The notes beneath the pieces were generated by a model. That model was not told the origin of the DNA. It saw nothing but the letters and a program-made list of their open reading frames with translations, and searched no databases. The translations under genes were made by a program, and so were the position numbers. Positions 1-4,921 of a stretch of 8,677 nucleotides of DNA are shown piece after piece. The DNA is from Halobacteriales archaeon SW_9_67_25. GTDB lineage: Archaea > Halobacteriota > Halobacteria > Halobacteriales > Haloarculaceae. The stretch's first letter is position 1. Each line of letters opens with the position of its first letter. The stretch is from contig PXSU01000008.1 in NCBI GenBank assembly GCA_003022745.1, positions 1 through 8,677 of the forward strand, read 5' to 3'.

Positions 1-190
1 GCCTCGTCCTGCGGGGACGGCGGTCGGCGTGGTCACACCTGCAGGGGTGTGCCCGCGCGGTTAACCGGGGGCACTGCGTCAGGCGCGGAAGCGAGCAGCG
101 CACCCCCGGACAGCCCTCGCTCGCAGGGTCGCGGGGTGGAGGAGGCGAGCGGGACTACCCGCGTCCGAACGCCGGGCAACTCTGGTTGTC
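1..190 (+). ncRNA. SRP RNA (archaeal 7S RNA), 5' end outside window
   Basis: This is the RNA scaffold of the signal recognition particle, which directs ribosomes making membrane or secreted proteins to the membrane. The S domain is directly readable. Helix 8 has a CCGGGGG/CCCCCGG stem (65-71 with 103-109), a TGCG/CGCA stem (75-78 with 99-102), the conserved asymmetric SRP54-binding loop TCAGG (79-83) opposite AGCAG (94-98), and a CGC-GGAA-GCG tip at 84-93. Just upstream, CACACCT/GGGTGTG (34-40 with 45-51) closes a GCAG tetraloop, as expected for helix 6, the SRP19 site. Bases 8-13 and 122-127 pair as part of helix 5. The 5' Alu half lies before the window. The 3' end near 190 is only an estimate from the family length of about 300 nt. 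The gene explains why the upstream part of the long open frame starting at 49 is not coding. Confidence 0.9.
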
Positions 191-261
191 CACATTCATG
201 CGGTCTTTCGCGTCTCCCCCGCCCATTCGAGCACCGAGTCGCTACTGTGTCTAGGCGTCAA

Positions 262-269
262 CTCATAAG
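262..269 (+). promoter_or_regulatory. TATA-like box for the 104-aa membrane protein
   Basis: The sequence CTCATAAG is centred about 23 nt upstream of the ATG at 289. This is the spacing expected for a leaderless haloarchaeal transcript and supports that start over earlier in-frame codons, which fall inside the SRP RNA. Confidence 0.45.
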
Positions 270-288
270 CCTGTTCAGCGGGACTGAT

Positions 289-603
289 ATGTGCGTGGGA
301 CACGTAGCCACCGGCAGAATGGGAACCCCCGGCAAGTCCCCCGGACCGGCGGCGCATCGAGCGTTCAGGACCGGCCTCTGGGCCGCTGCGGTCGTCGCCC
401 TCGCAGTGGTGGGCGGCCTCTACTGGACCGGAGAACTCGCGGGATACGCCTCGCTGTTCGTGGTAGTCGTCATCTTCCCGGTGTACCTGCTGGTCGTCGC
501 GTCGGTCCTCTCGAAGTGGCTGGGATACGGCAAGACCCCGGCTGACCTGCGACGGGTTACTCGCGAGATCGACCACGATGCCTCGGACGAGGGGCCGTGG
601 TAA
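289..603 (+). CDS. Small two-helix membrane protein, unknown function
   Basis: I do not recognise a family for this 104-residue protein. It has a short, slightly basic N-terminal tail (about residues 1-28). Two hydrophobic segments follow: one around residues 30-48 (LWAAAVVALAVVGGLYW) and one around 55-77 (SLFVVVVIFPVYLLVVASVL). The C-terminal tail is charged and ends DHDASDEGPW. The start at 289 sits directly behind a TATA-like box, so a leaderless transcript fits; a second in-frame ATG at 319 would give 94 residues starting MGTPGK. The frame also stays open upstream to 49, but that stretch overlaps the SRP RNA and lacks protein-like composition. The gene converges on the MscS-like gene, with 44 bp between stops. 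Lineage-restricted two-helix proteins like this are common in haloarchaea. Confidence 0.65.
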   Translation: MCVGHVATGRMGTPGKSPGPAAHRAFRTGLWAAAVVALAVVGGLYWTGELAGYASLFVVVVIFPVYLLVVASVLSKWLGYGKTPADLRRVTREIDHDASDEGPW

Positions 604-647
604 CCTACGGGGTCCAACATGTCGCCGCCAACGGTGACCGGCGTTGC

Positions 648-1508
648 CTAGTCGTCGGCGGGTTCCACGACGCCTTCGCCGTTCTCGAGTTCGAGCCCGC
701 CCCCGATGGTGCGGTTCGGGTAGGGGATGTCGATGTCCTCCTCGTCGAAACGCTGTTTGACCGCCTGCACGTACTCCCCGCGGGTCTTCACGAAGTCCGA
801 CCGCCTCGGGTCGTCGATCCAGATGCGCGACTGGAGACCGACCGAGGAGTCGCCCAGTTCGACCAGCCGGACCGACGGGCCGGGATCGTCCATGATCCCC
901 TCGTGGTTCTGGGCCTCCTCTAGGATGATCTCGGTCGCCCTGTCGATGTCGTCGTCGTAGCCGATGCCGAAGACGAACTTCAGCCTGAGCTGGCCCTTCG
1001 CGACCGGGTTCTTGACGACGTTCTCCACACGCGTCACCCGGAGGCTGATATCCTCGACGACGCCGGAGTTGCCGTTCCACTCGATCCAGTCGCCGATGCG
1101 GAACGGTTTGTCGGTGAAAATGAACACGCCCGAGACGAAGTTTCTGATGATGTCCTGCGTCGCGAAGCCGATCGCCAGCGTCGCCGCGGCGCCGATGGTC
1201 GCGAGCGCAGTGAGAAAGTTCCCGAAGCCGGCGGCGCCGAAGGCGACTGCTACCGCGGCGAAGACGACGGCAATGTTGGTGAGCTTCCGTAGCGGTTTCC
1301 GGGCGTGGGCATCCAGCCCCCGCTGTTCCATCAGGCGGCCGACGACCGACCCGAGAACCGCTTTCCCGACGACGTAGATGACTACGAAGACGACCAGTAA
1401 CGTGACCGCCGACCCGATAGCCGCGGCGAACGGGACGTCCGCGCCACGCAACAGGTCGGCGACCGGCCCGCCGGCCTGTCCGACGACCGGCTGCGCGGCG
1501 CCGATCAT
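648..1508 (-). CDS. MscS-family mechanosensitive channel protein with internal deletion
   Basis: MscS-type channels open under membrane tension and release solutes on hypo-osmotic shock. This 286-residue protein has a first membrane helix near 28-52, a second near 76-95, and a Gly/Ala-rich pore-type helix near 97-131 (ATIGAAATLAIGFATQDI then NFVSGVFIF). Next comes the family beta-domain start DKPFRIGDWIEW (133-144) and GVVEDISLRVTRV (149-161). A C-terminal domain ends with the familiar IPYPNRTIGGG (261-271). The anomaly is at residues 160-164: RVTRV runs straight into ENVVKNPVAKG. Relatives normally have about 16-17 more residues here, including the hallmark D-N-x-x-V-x-V-P-N segment. The frame is kept. 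The stretch lost belongs to the beta domain below the pore, so function is doubtful. The start codon overlaps the YhbY stop (ATGA, 1505-1508), so the two are co-transcribed and probably translationally coupled. Confidence 0.85.
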   Translation of the reverse strand: MIGAAQPVVGQAGGPVADLLRGADVPFAAAIGSAVTLLVVFVVIYVVGKAVLGSVVGRLMEQRGLDAHARKPLRKLTNIAVVFAAVAVAFGAAGFGNFLTALATIGAAATLAIGFATQDIIRNFVSGVFIFTDKPFRIGDWIEWNGNSGVVEDISLRVTRVENVVKNPVAKGQLRLKFVFGIGYDDDIDRATEIILEEAQNHEGIMDDPGPSVRLVELGDSSVGLQSRIWIDDPRRSDFVKTRGEYVQAVKQRFDEEDIDIPYPNRTIGGGLELENGEGVVEPADD

Positions 1509-1753
1509 CGCTCGAACACCGCTGTGTGGCCGCGTGTCTCGACGACTATCGCGCCGACAGCCTCCCCGAGGTCGGCCGCGAGCGTCTCCGTGTCGGTGCC
1601 GCCACGCGCCGACCGCAGGAACTTTACCTTCACGAGTGGCCGGTCGTCGAGTTGACTGTCGAGTTCGCCTGCGACCGCCTCGATGCCACGCTTGCCGACC
1701 CGCAACGTCGCGTCGAGGCTGTGTATCCGCTCGGAACGTGGGGTTTCACTCAT
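1505..1753 (-). CDS. YhbY-family (CRM domain) RNA-binding protein
   Basis: This 82-residue protein matches the CRM/YhbY fold, a small RNA-binding domain linked in bacteria to pre-50S ribosomal subunits. Visible signatures are RIHSLDATLRVGKRGIEAV (residues 9-27), with the family's G-K-x-G loop, then DRPLVKVKFLRSA (37-49), and a C-terminal GAIVVETRGHTAVFER (67-82), matching the usual V-x-x-x-G-x-x-x-V/L-Y/F ending. The length is typical for the single-domain family. A TATA-like TTTTAA lies about 30 nt upstream of the ATG, so it can be transcribed separately from rnp4 across a 76-nt gap. Its stop overlaps the start of the MscS-like gene. The role of archaeal members is not well established; ribosome assembly is an inference from the bacterial family. 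Confidence 0.88.
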   Translation of the reverse strand: MSETPRSERIHSLDATLRVGKRGIEAVAGELDSQLDDRPLVKVKFLRSARGGTDTETLAADLGEAVGAIVVETRGHTAVFER

Positions 1754-1778
1754 CGCAGATGACTTCTGCCCGGAGCCC

Positions 1779-1788
1779 GTTAAAATTG
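1779..1788 (-). promoter_or_regulatory. TATA-like box upstream of the YhbY gene
   Basis: On the - strand the sequence CAATTTTAACGGG gives a TTTTAA core at 1786-1781, about 30 nt before the ATG at 1753. This implies an almost leaderless transcript for the YhbY-MscS pair. The 76-nt gap to rnp4 is otherwise unremarkable. Confidence 0.45.
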
Positions 1789-1829
1789 TGTATTCGCCAC
1801 AGTCAGCCCCTGACTGGCCTCCCTGCTAT

Positions 1830-2105
1830 CTATTCGTACGGGTAACGCGCCTGCCCGCCACAGTCGCAGGTGACGACGACGTGGCCGTCCTGCAGGCGGA
1901 CCCGTGCGTTCTTGCCCGGGCGGAGGAACGCGTCACAGCGGTCGCAGGTGAACCGCGTAAACTCCCGTGGCAGGCGCAGTCGGTGCCGTTCCGCGACCCG
2001 TCGGGCACGGCGGACGTACCGCTTTGCCCGCTCGTCGTGGCAGGCCGTGACAGCCTCGCGTGCCAGTTCCTGCAGCCGCTTGACGCGCTCCTCCGCAACG
2101 GTCAC
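1830..2105 (-). CDS. rnp4: Ribonuclease P protein component 4 (Rnp4/Rpp21)
   Basis: Rnp4 is the archaeal counterpart of eukaryotic Rpp21. It binds RNase P RNA together with Rnp1 (Rpp29) and assists removal of tRNA 5' leaders. The N-terminal half is helical and strongly basic (RAKRYVRRARRVAERHRLRLP), as expected for RNA contact. The C-terminal half is a zinc ribbon with cysteines in a C-x2-C pair (FTCDRCDAFL) and a C-x-C pair (VTCDCGGQARYPY), the latter being my recollection of the haloarchaeal form. No ATG is available. I chose GTG at 2105 because GGAG at 2117-2114 lies 8 nt upstream and the product then begins VTVAEERVKRL, as I recall for relatives; GTG at 2114 would add three residues. The glycosyltransferase ends only 25 nt upstream, so both are likely one transcript. 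Confidence 0.92.
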   Translation of the reverse strand: MTVAEERVKRLQELAREAVTACHDERAKRYVRRARRVAERHRLRLPREFTRFTCDRCDAFLRPGKNARVRLQDGHVVVTCDCGGQARYPYE

Positions 2106-2113
2106 ACCAGCCA

Positions 2114-2117
2114 CTCC
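2114..2117 (-). promoter_or_regulatory. Shine-Dalgarno-like GGAG deciding the rnp4 start
   Basis: GGAG on the - strand is 8 nt upstream of the GTG at 2105 and overlaps the alternative GTG at 2114. It fits translation of a downstream operon gene, whereas the first genes of transcripts here look leaderless. Confidence 0.4.
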
Positions 2118-2130
2118 GACCGCTCGGAAC

Positions 2131-3144
2131 CTATATGTGCCGGTCCAGCACCGACCGGTACAGGCCCACGAGTTCGTCGCTGACAGCCGCGAGCGTGTAC
2201 TCGTCGCTGGCGTCGGCCGCCTCGGTCCCGAGTCGCTCGCGCAGGTCGCCGTCCCCGGTCAGCCGCTCGATGGCGTCGACGAACCCCGGGGTGTGTCTCG
2301 CCTTGAGACAGTCGGTTCCGTCTTCGAGCCACGCGAAAGTCGGGATGTCGCGCACGACCGGCGGTTTGCCACAGGCCATCGCCTCCAGCAACGCCATCCC
2401 CTCGTTTTCGTTCTTCGTCGGGAAGAAGAACACGTCCCCGGCCGCGAACCCGCCACGGACGTCCTCGATGTAACCGGTGAACGTGCAGTTGTCCGGCGCG
2501 TTCCGGACCTGTCTCGTCGTCTCTCGGCTGCGCAACACGCGGTCGAGGGTACCCCCGCCGGGGTTGAGGTACCCGAACCAGGCGAAATCCAGTTCGGGGA
2601 GTCGCCGGGCCGCCTCGACGAACGCCGAGAGGCCCTTGCGCTCGATGACGTGTCCCACCATGAACACCACGGGCGGGTCGAGGTCGTAGCGGTCGAGGTA
2701 CTCCTCGCGCAGGTCCCCGTGGCCCGCCAGTTTCTCCGGGTCGAAGCCGTTCGAGACGACGGTCCGGGGCGTGTCACAGTAGTCCTCGAGCACGCGGGCC
2801 GTGTGTTCGGACGGACAGACCAGGTGGTCGGCCAGTCCGTAGGCATACGAGAGGTACGGTTTCATCGGCCGCGCGAGCAGGTTCGAGAGGGCGAAACTCT
2901 CCCTGAAGTCCTCGGCTGTCTGGTGGGTGTGAGCCACGACTGGCACCCCCTCGCGACCGGCGCGGATCGCCCAGGCGACCGAGCGGGGTCCCATGTTGTT
3001 GAGGTGGAGCAGGTCAGCCTCGAGCGTCGGGGCGGTAGTGTACTCGACGCCGTGCCGTTCGAGCATCCGGCGCTGGTTTCGCACCGACTGGGCCTGGCCG
3101 CCCGTGATGTACTGTTCCCACTCGAAGTAGTGGCTGACCTTCAT
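2131..3144 (-). CDS. GT4-family glycosyltransferase
   Basis: This is a 337-residue, two-domain (GT-B fold) retaining glycosyltransferase that transfers a sugar from a nucleotide-sugar donor. The N-terminal acceptor domain begins with a glycine-rich loop, YITGGQAQSVRNQRRML (12-28), and contains VVAHTHQTAEDFRESF (69-84). The hinge carries CPSEHTARVL and SNGFD (131-135). The donor domain has the R169-K170 phosphate-contact pair in HVIERKGL and the GT4 E-x7-E pair at E246 and E254 (NENEGMALLEAMACGKPPVV). There is no signal peptide or membrane helix, so it is cytosolic or peripheral. The substrate cannot be read from sequence; glycolipid synthesis or surface glycosylation are both plausible. It lies 25 nt upstream of rnp4 and downstream of the 80-bp palindrome that separates it from purD. 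Confidence 0.9.
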   Translation of the reverse strand: MKVSHYFEWEQYITGGQAQSVRNQRRMLERHGVEYTTAPTLEADLLHLNNMGPRSVAWAIRAGREGVPVVAHTHQTAEDFRESFALSNLLARPMKPYLSYAYGLADHLVCPSEHTARVLEDYCDTPRTVVSNGFDPEKLAGHGDLREEYLDRYDLDPPVVFMVGHVIERKGLSAFVEAARRLPELDFAWFGYLNPGGGTLDRVLRSRETTRQVRNAPDNCTFTGYIEDVRGGFAAGDVFFFPTKNENEGMALLEAMACGKPPVVRDIPTFAWLEDGTDCLKARHTPGFVDAIERLTGDGDLRERLGTEAADASDEYTLAAVSDELVGLYRSVLDRHI

Positions 3145-3176
3145 CGTCGAACCGGGCCGCGCGCCAGCCGTCCCGC

Positions 3177-3256
3177 ATACTGGCGGCTATACGCCCGTGA
3201 GCAATTTCGACCCCCCGTGGGGTCGACTATCTTCACGTAGGTATAGCCGCCAGTAT
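3177..3256. repeat. 80-bp nested palindrome between purD and the glycosyltransferase gene
   Basis: The outer arms are perfect 16-bp inverted copies: ATACTGGCGGCTATAC at 3177-3192 and its reverse complement at 3241-3256. Inside, CGTGA (3196-3200) pairs with TCACG (3233-3237). At the centre TCGACCCC (3207-3214) pairs with GGGGTCGA (3219-3226) around a 4-nt loop CCGT. The three helices are concentric, so the whole element can fold as one long hairpin or cruciform. It begins 17 bp after the purD stop and ends 33 bp before the glycosyltransferase ATG. Each outer arm contains a TATA-like TATAC/GTATA. It could be a terminator for purD, an operator for the downstream gene, or a small non-autonomous mobile element; no clear target duplication is visible. 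Confidence 0.9.
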
Positions 3257-3272
3257 CAGCCACAGTCACTGG

Positions 3273-4565
3273 CTACTCGCCCCGCAACTCCCCCGCGTGG
3301 TCGACGCGCCGCTGGACCATGTCGGCCGTGCCGATGTCGTGGCGTATGCGCAGCCCTTCCTCACCCGCGGCCGCCAGCGCGTCCTCTGCGATGGACTCGG
3401 CGGCGGAAATCGAGTCGCCGACGCCCACGACAGCGAACGACCGCGACGTCGTCGTGTAGACGCCGTCCTCGCGCTCGTCGACGCTGGCGTAGTAGAGCAG
3501 TGCCTCGCCCGCCGACTCCTCGTCGATGGCGACCCGGGCTCCCGACTCGGGGTCGGTCGGATACCCATCCGGGACGGCGTACTTGCAGACGGTGGCCTGG
3601 CGCTCGAAGCGGAGTTGCGGGAGCGGTTCGCCCTCGCGTGCGGCCACGAGCACGCCGAGGAAATCGGTTGTGAGCACTGGGAGCGTGTTCATCGCCTCCG
3701 GGTCGCCAAAGCGGGCGTTGAACTCCACGACCTTGACGCCCTCTGCGGTCAGCATGAACTGCCCGTAGAGGATCCCCTTGTACCCCTCCAGCGCGTCGAC
3801 GGTTGCCTGGAGGATGTCGACGGCGTCGGTGTAGTCGGACTCGCGCATGAACGGTAAGGCGAGCGCTGCGTCGCTGTAGGAACCCATACCGCCGGTGTTG
3901 GGACCCTCGTCGCCCTCGTAGGCGCGCTTGTGGTCCTGGACGGCCGGCGTCACCCGCACGTCGCCGTCGGCAACGAACGCCTGGACGGTGAACTCCTCGC
4001 CGACGAGCCGTTCCTCCAGGATGATCCGGTCGTAGTCGGAGTCGCGAATGTACGCCTGCGCCTCATCGGCAGTCACCTGGTCGCCGATGACGCGCACGCC
4101 CTTTCCCCCGGTGAGGCCGGCCGGTTTGACCGCCAGGTCGCCGTCGTAGGCGTCGATGTACTCGCAGGCCGCCTCCGCGTCGCGGAACTCCTCGAAATCC
4201 GGACAGCCCGGAATCGAGTGTTGCTGCATGAACCGCCGCTGGAATCCCTTGTCGGTCTCGATGCGTGCCTCGGCCTGCCGGGGGCCAAAGGCGTAGACCC
4301 CGGCCTCGTCGAGCGCGTCCGCGACGCCAGCCCCGAGTGGTGCCTCGGGGCCGATGACCGCCAGAGTCGCGCCCACTTCCTCGGCGTAGGACCGGACCGC
4401 CGGCGGGTTGGTCGTATCGAGGGTCTCGACTCTTTCGGCGAGGCGGGCGATGCCCGGATTGCGGTTGCCGGCACAGGCATACAACTCCGCTGCCGAGTCC
4501 GCGAGTTCGCGGGCGAGGGCGTGCTCGCGCCCACCACCCCCGACCAGCAGCACAGTCTCGCTCAT
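3273..4565 (-). CDS. purD: Phosphoribosylamine-glycine ligase (GAR synthetase)
   Basis: PurD carries out the second step of de novo purine synthesis: 5-phosphoribosylamine + glycine + ATP give glycinamide ribonucleotide + ADP + phosphate. The 430-residue length is normal. The N-domain opens with the diagnostic LLVGGGGREHALA (6-18), followed by GNRNPGIA (33-40) and VIGPEAPLGAGVAD (70-83). The ATP-grasp domain shows KPAGLTGGKGV (147-157), LEERLVGEEFTV (183-194), GPNTGGMGSYS (221-231) and the metal/ATP-binding EFNARFGDPE (281-290). The C-domain contains VCKYAVPDGYPTDP. The protein looks intact with all motifs present. A TATA-like TTTAC lies about 28 nt before the ATG, suggesting a leaderless transcript. 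It stands alone, with no other pur genes in the window. Confidence 0.97.
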   Translation of the reverse strand: MSETVLLVGGGGREHALARELADSAAELYACAGNRNPGIARLAERVETLDTTNPPAVRSYAEEVGATLAVIGPEAPLGAGVADALDEAGVYAFGPRQAEARIETDKGFQRRFMQQHSIPGCPDFEEFRDAEAACEYIDAYDGDLAVKPAGLTGGKGVRVIGDQVTADEAQAYIRDSDYDRIILEERLVGEEFTVQAFVADGDVRVTPAVQDHKRAYEGDEGPNTGGMGSYSDAALALPFMRESDYTDAVDILQATVDALEGYKGILYGQFMLTAEGVKVVEFNARFGDPEAMNTLPVLTTDFLGVLVAAREGEPLPQLRFERQATVCKYAVPDGYPTDPESGARVAIDEESAGEALLYYASVDEREDGVYTTTSRSFAVVGVGDSISAAESIAEDALAAAGEEGLRIRHDIGTADMVQRRVDHAGELRGE

Positions 4566-4590
4566 ACCCCGATGGGCGGCAGGGCACGAC

Positions 4591-4603
4591 GTAAACGTTT
4601 CCC
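4591..4603 (-). promoter_or_regulatory. Probable purD promoter overlapping an AAACGTTT palindrome
   Basis: On the - strand GGGAAACGTTTAC combines a purine-rich BRE-like part and a TTTAC TATA-like core about 28 nt before the purD ATG. The 8-bp palindrome AAACGTTT (4593-4600) overlaps the core and could be a regulator site, although such short palindromes occur by chance. Confidence 0.4.
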
Positions 4604-4639
4604 ACTCTCTGTGCTTCCTGCTCCGTCACTCCGTCACTC

Positions 4640-4645
4640 AAAAAA
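4640..4645 (-). terminator. T6 tract downstream of tRNA-Glu and its 3'-end copy
   Basis: Six Ts on the - strand directly follow (after one C) the detached copy of the tRNA 3' end. An oligo-T run is the usual archaeal termination signal. A shorter T4 run at 4745-4742 immediately follows the real tRNA 3' end. Confidence 0.4.
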
Positions 4646-4646
4646 G

Positions 4647-4667
4647 TGCTCGGTCGGGGATTTGAAC
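4647..4667 (-). repeat. 21-nt copy of the tRNA-Glu 3' end (att-like remnant)
   Basis: Positions 4647-4667 repeat exactly positions 4746-4766, the last 21 nt of tRNA-Glu (3' acceptor strand plus much of the T-arm), in direct orientation and 99 bp away. Both copies are followed on the - strand by a run of Ts. Direct duplication of a tRNA 3' end is the classic product of integration by a tRNA-targeting integrase, but the interval is too short to hold a gene. It may be a remnant of an excised or decayed element, or a local tandem duplication. Confidence 0.85.
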
Positions 4668-4706
4668 TCACTCACTCCCCTTTGCTCGTTCGCTGCTCAA
4701 ATCCCC
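4656..4706 (-). repeat. Hairpin built from the tRNA-fragment T-arm strand
   Basis: GGGGATTTGA (4656-4665, within the tRNA fragment) has a perfect inverted partner TCAAATCCCC at 4697-4706. The 10-bp stem encloses a 31-nt spacer containing CACTCACTC-type repeats. On the - strand it precedes the T6 tract, so it could take part in 3'-end formation. Confidence 0.6.
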
Positions 4707-4715
4707 TCGCTCACA

Positions 4716-4744
4716 TTTGCTGCTCACGTTCTGTTCGCAGCAAA
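4716..4744 (-). repeat. Hairpin immediately downstream of tRNA-Glu
   Basis: TTTGCTGC (4716-4723) and GCAGCAAA (4737-4744) form an 8-bp perfect stem around a 13-nt loop, starting one base after the mature tRNA 3' end. It could act as a trailer structure recognised during tRNA 3' processing, or help termination. Confidence 0.55.
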
Positions 4745-4745
4745 A

Positions 4746-4850
4746 TGCTCGGTCGGGGATTTGAACCCCGGTCATCGGCTGTCTTCCAATCCGGCTCCGA
4801 CCAGAATTGTCGAAAGGCCGATATGATTGGCCGGACTACACCAACCGAGC
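4746..4850 (-). tRNA. tRNA-Glu(UUC) with a 30-nt BHB intron
   Basis: Exon 1 is 4850-4811 and exon 2 is 4780-4746, joining to 75 nt. The acceptor stem GCTCGGT/ACCGAGC is perfect with discriminator A. The T-arm is CGGGG-TTCAAAT-CCCCG. The spliced anticodon arm is TCGGC-CTTTCGA-GCCGA, with anticodon TTC at 4814-4812. The D-loop carries GG. The intron lies at the canonical archaeal position 37/38. The unspliced RNA forms a textbook bulge-helix-bulge: a 3-nt bulge CG^A, a 4-bp helix CTTT/GAAG, and a 3-nt bulge AC^A. No CCA is encoded. A TATA-like TTTATTAA lies about 28 nt upstream. The gene sits between purD and the HAD/ECH gene. Confidence 0.95.
4781..4810 (-). other. tRNA-Glu intron (archaeal BHB type)
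   Basis: The 30-nt intron runs from 4810 to 4781 on the - strand. Its ends, CAAT and ATTG, start an internal stem continued by TC..GG / CC..GA pairing with one bulged T, closed by a TCGGAG loop. The last intron bases GAAG pair with exon positions 32-35, creating the 4-bp central helix. Removal needs the archaeal splicing endonuclease and RtcB ligase. Confidence 0.88.
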
Positions 4851-4874
4851 GCATCCCGAATTGGGCACCTGCCG

Positions 4875-4882
4875 TTAATAAA
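4875..4882 (-). promoter_or_regulatory. TATA box of tRNA-Glu
   Basis: TTTATTAA on the - strand is centred about 28 nt before the first tRNA base (4850), the expected distance for archaeal tRNA promoters. It stands out in GC-rich surroundings. Confidence 0.6.
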
Positions 4883-4921
4883 GCCTGCCTTTCCTCGGTC
4901 GGTTGTCAGCGGGTCTCACTC

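Noticed and set aside
49..288. N-terminal extension of the small membrane protein
   Set aside because: It overlaps the SRP RNA, and the TATA-like box at 262-269 places the start at 289.
1870..3240. A 456-codon + strand open frame
   Set aside because: It is antisense to rnp4 and the GT4 gene, which carry clear family motifs. Long antisense frames are usual in high-GC haloarchaeal DNA.
4669..4745. CACTCACTC / GCTCGTTCGCTGCTC short repetitions as a CRISPR-like array
   Set aside because: The units are too short and irregular, with no spacers. The region is better described as two hairpins between tRNA-end repeats.
3930..4826. A + strand open frame across the purD 5' half and the tRNA
   Set aside because: It is antisense to purD and reads through tRNA-Glu and its repeat.
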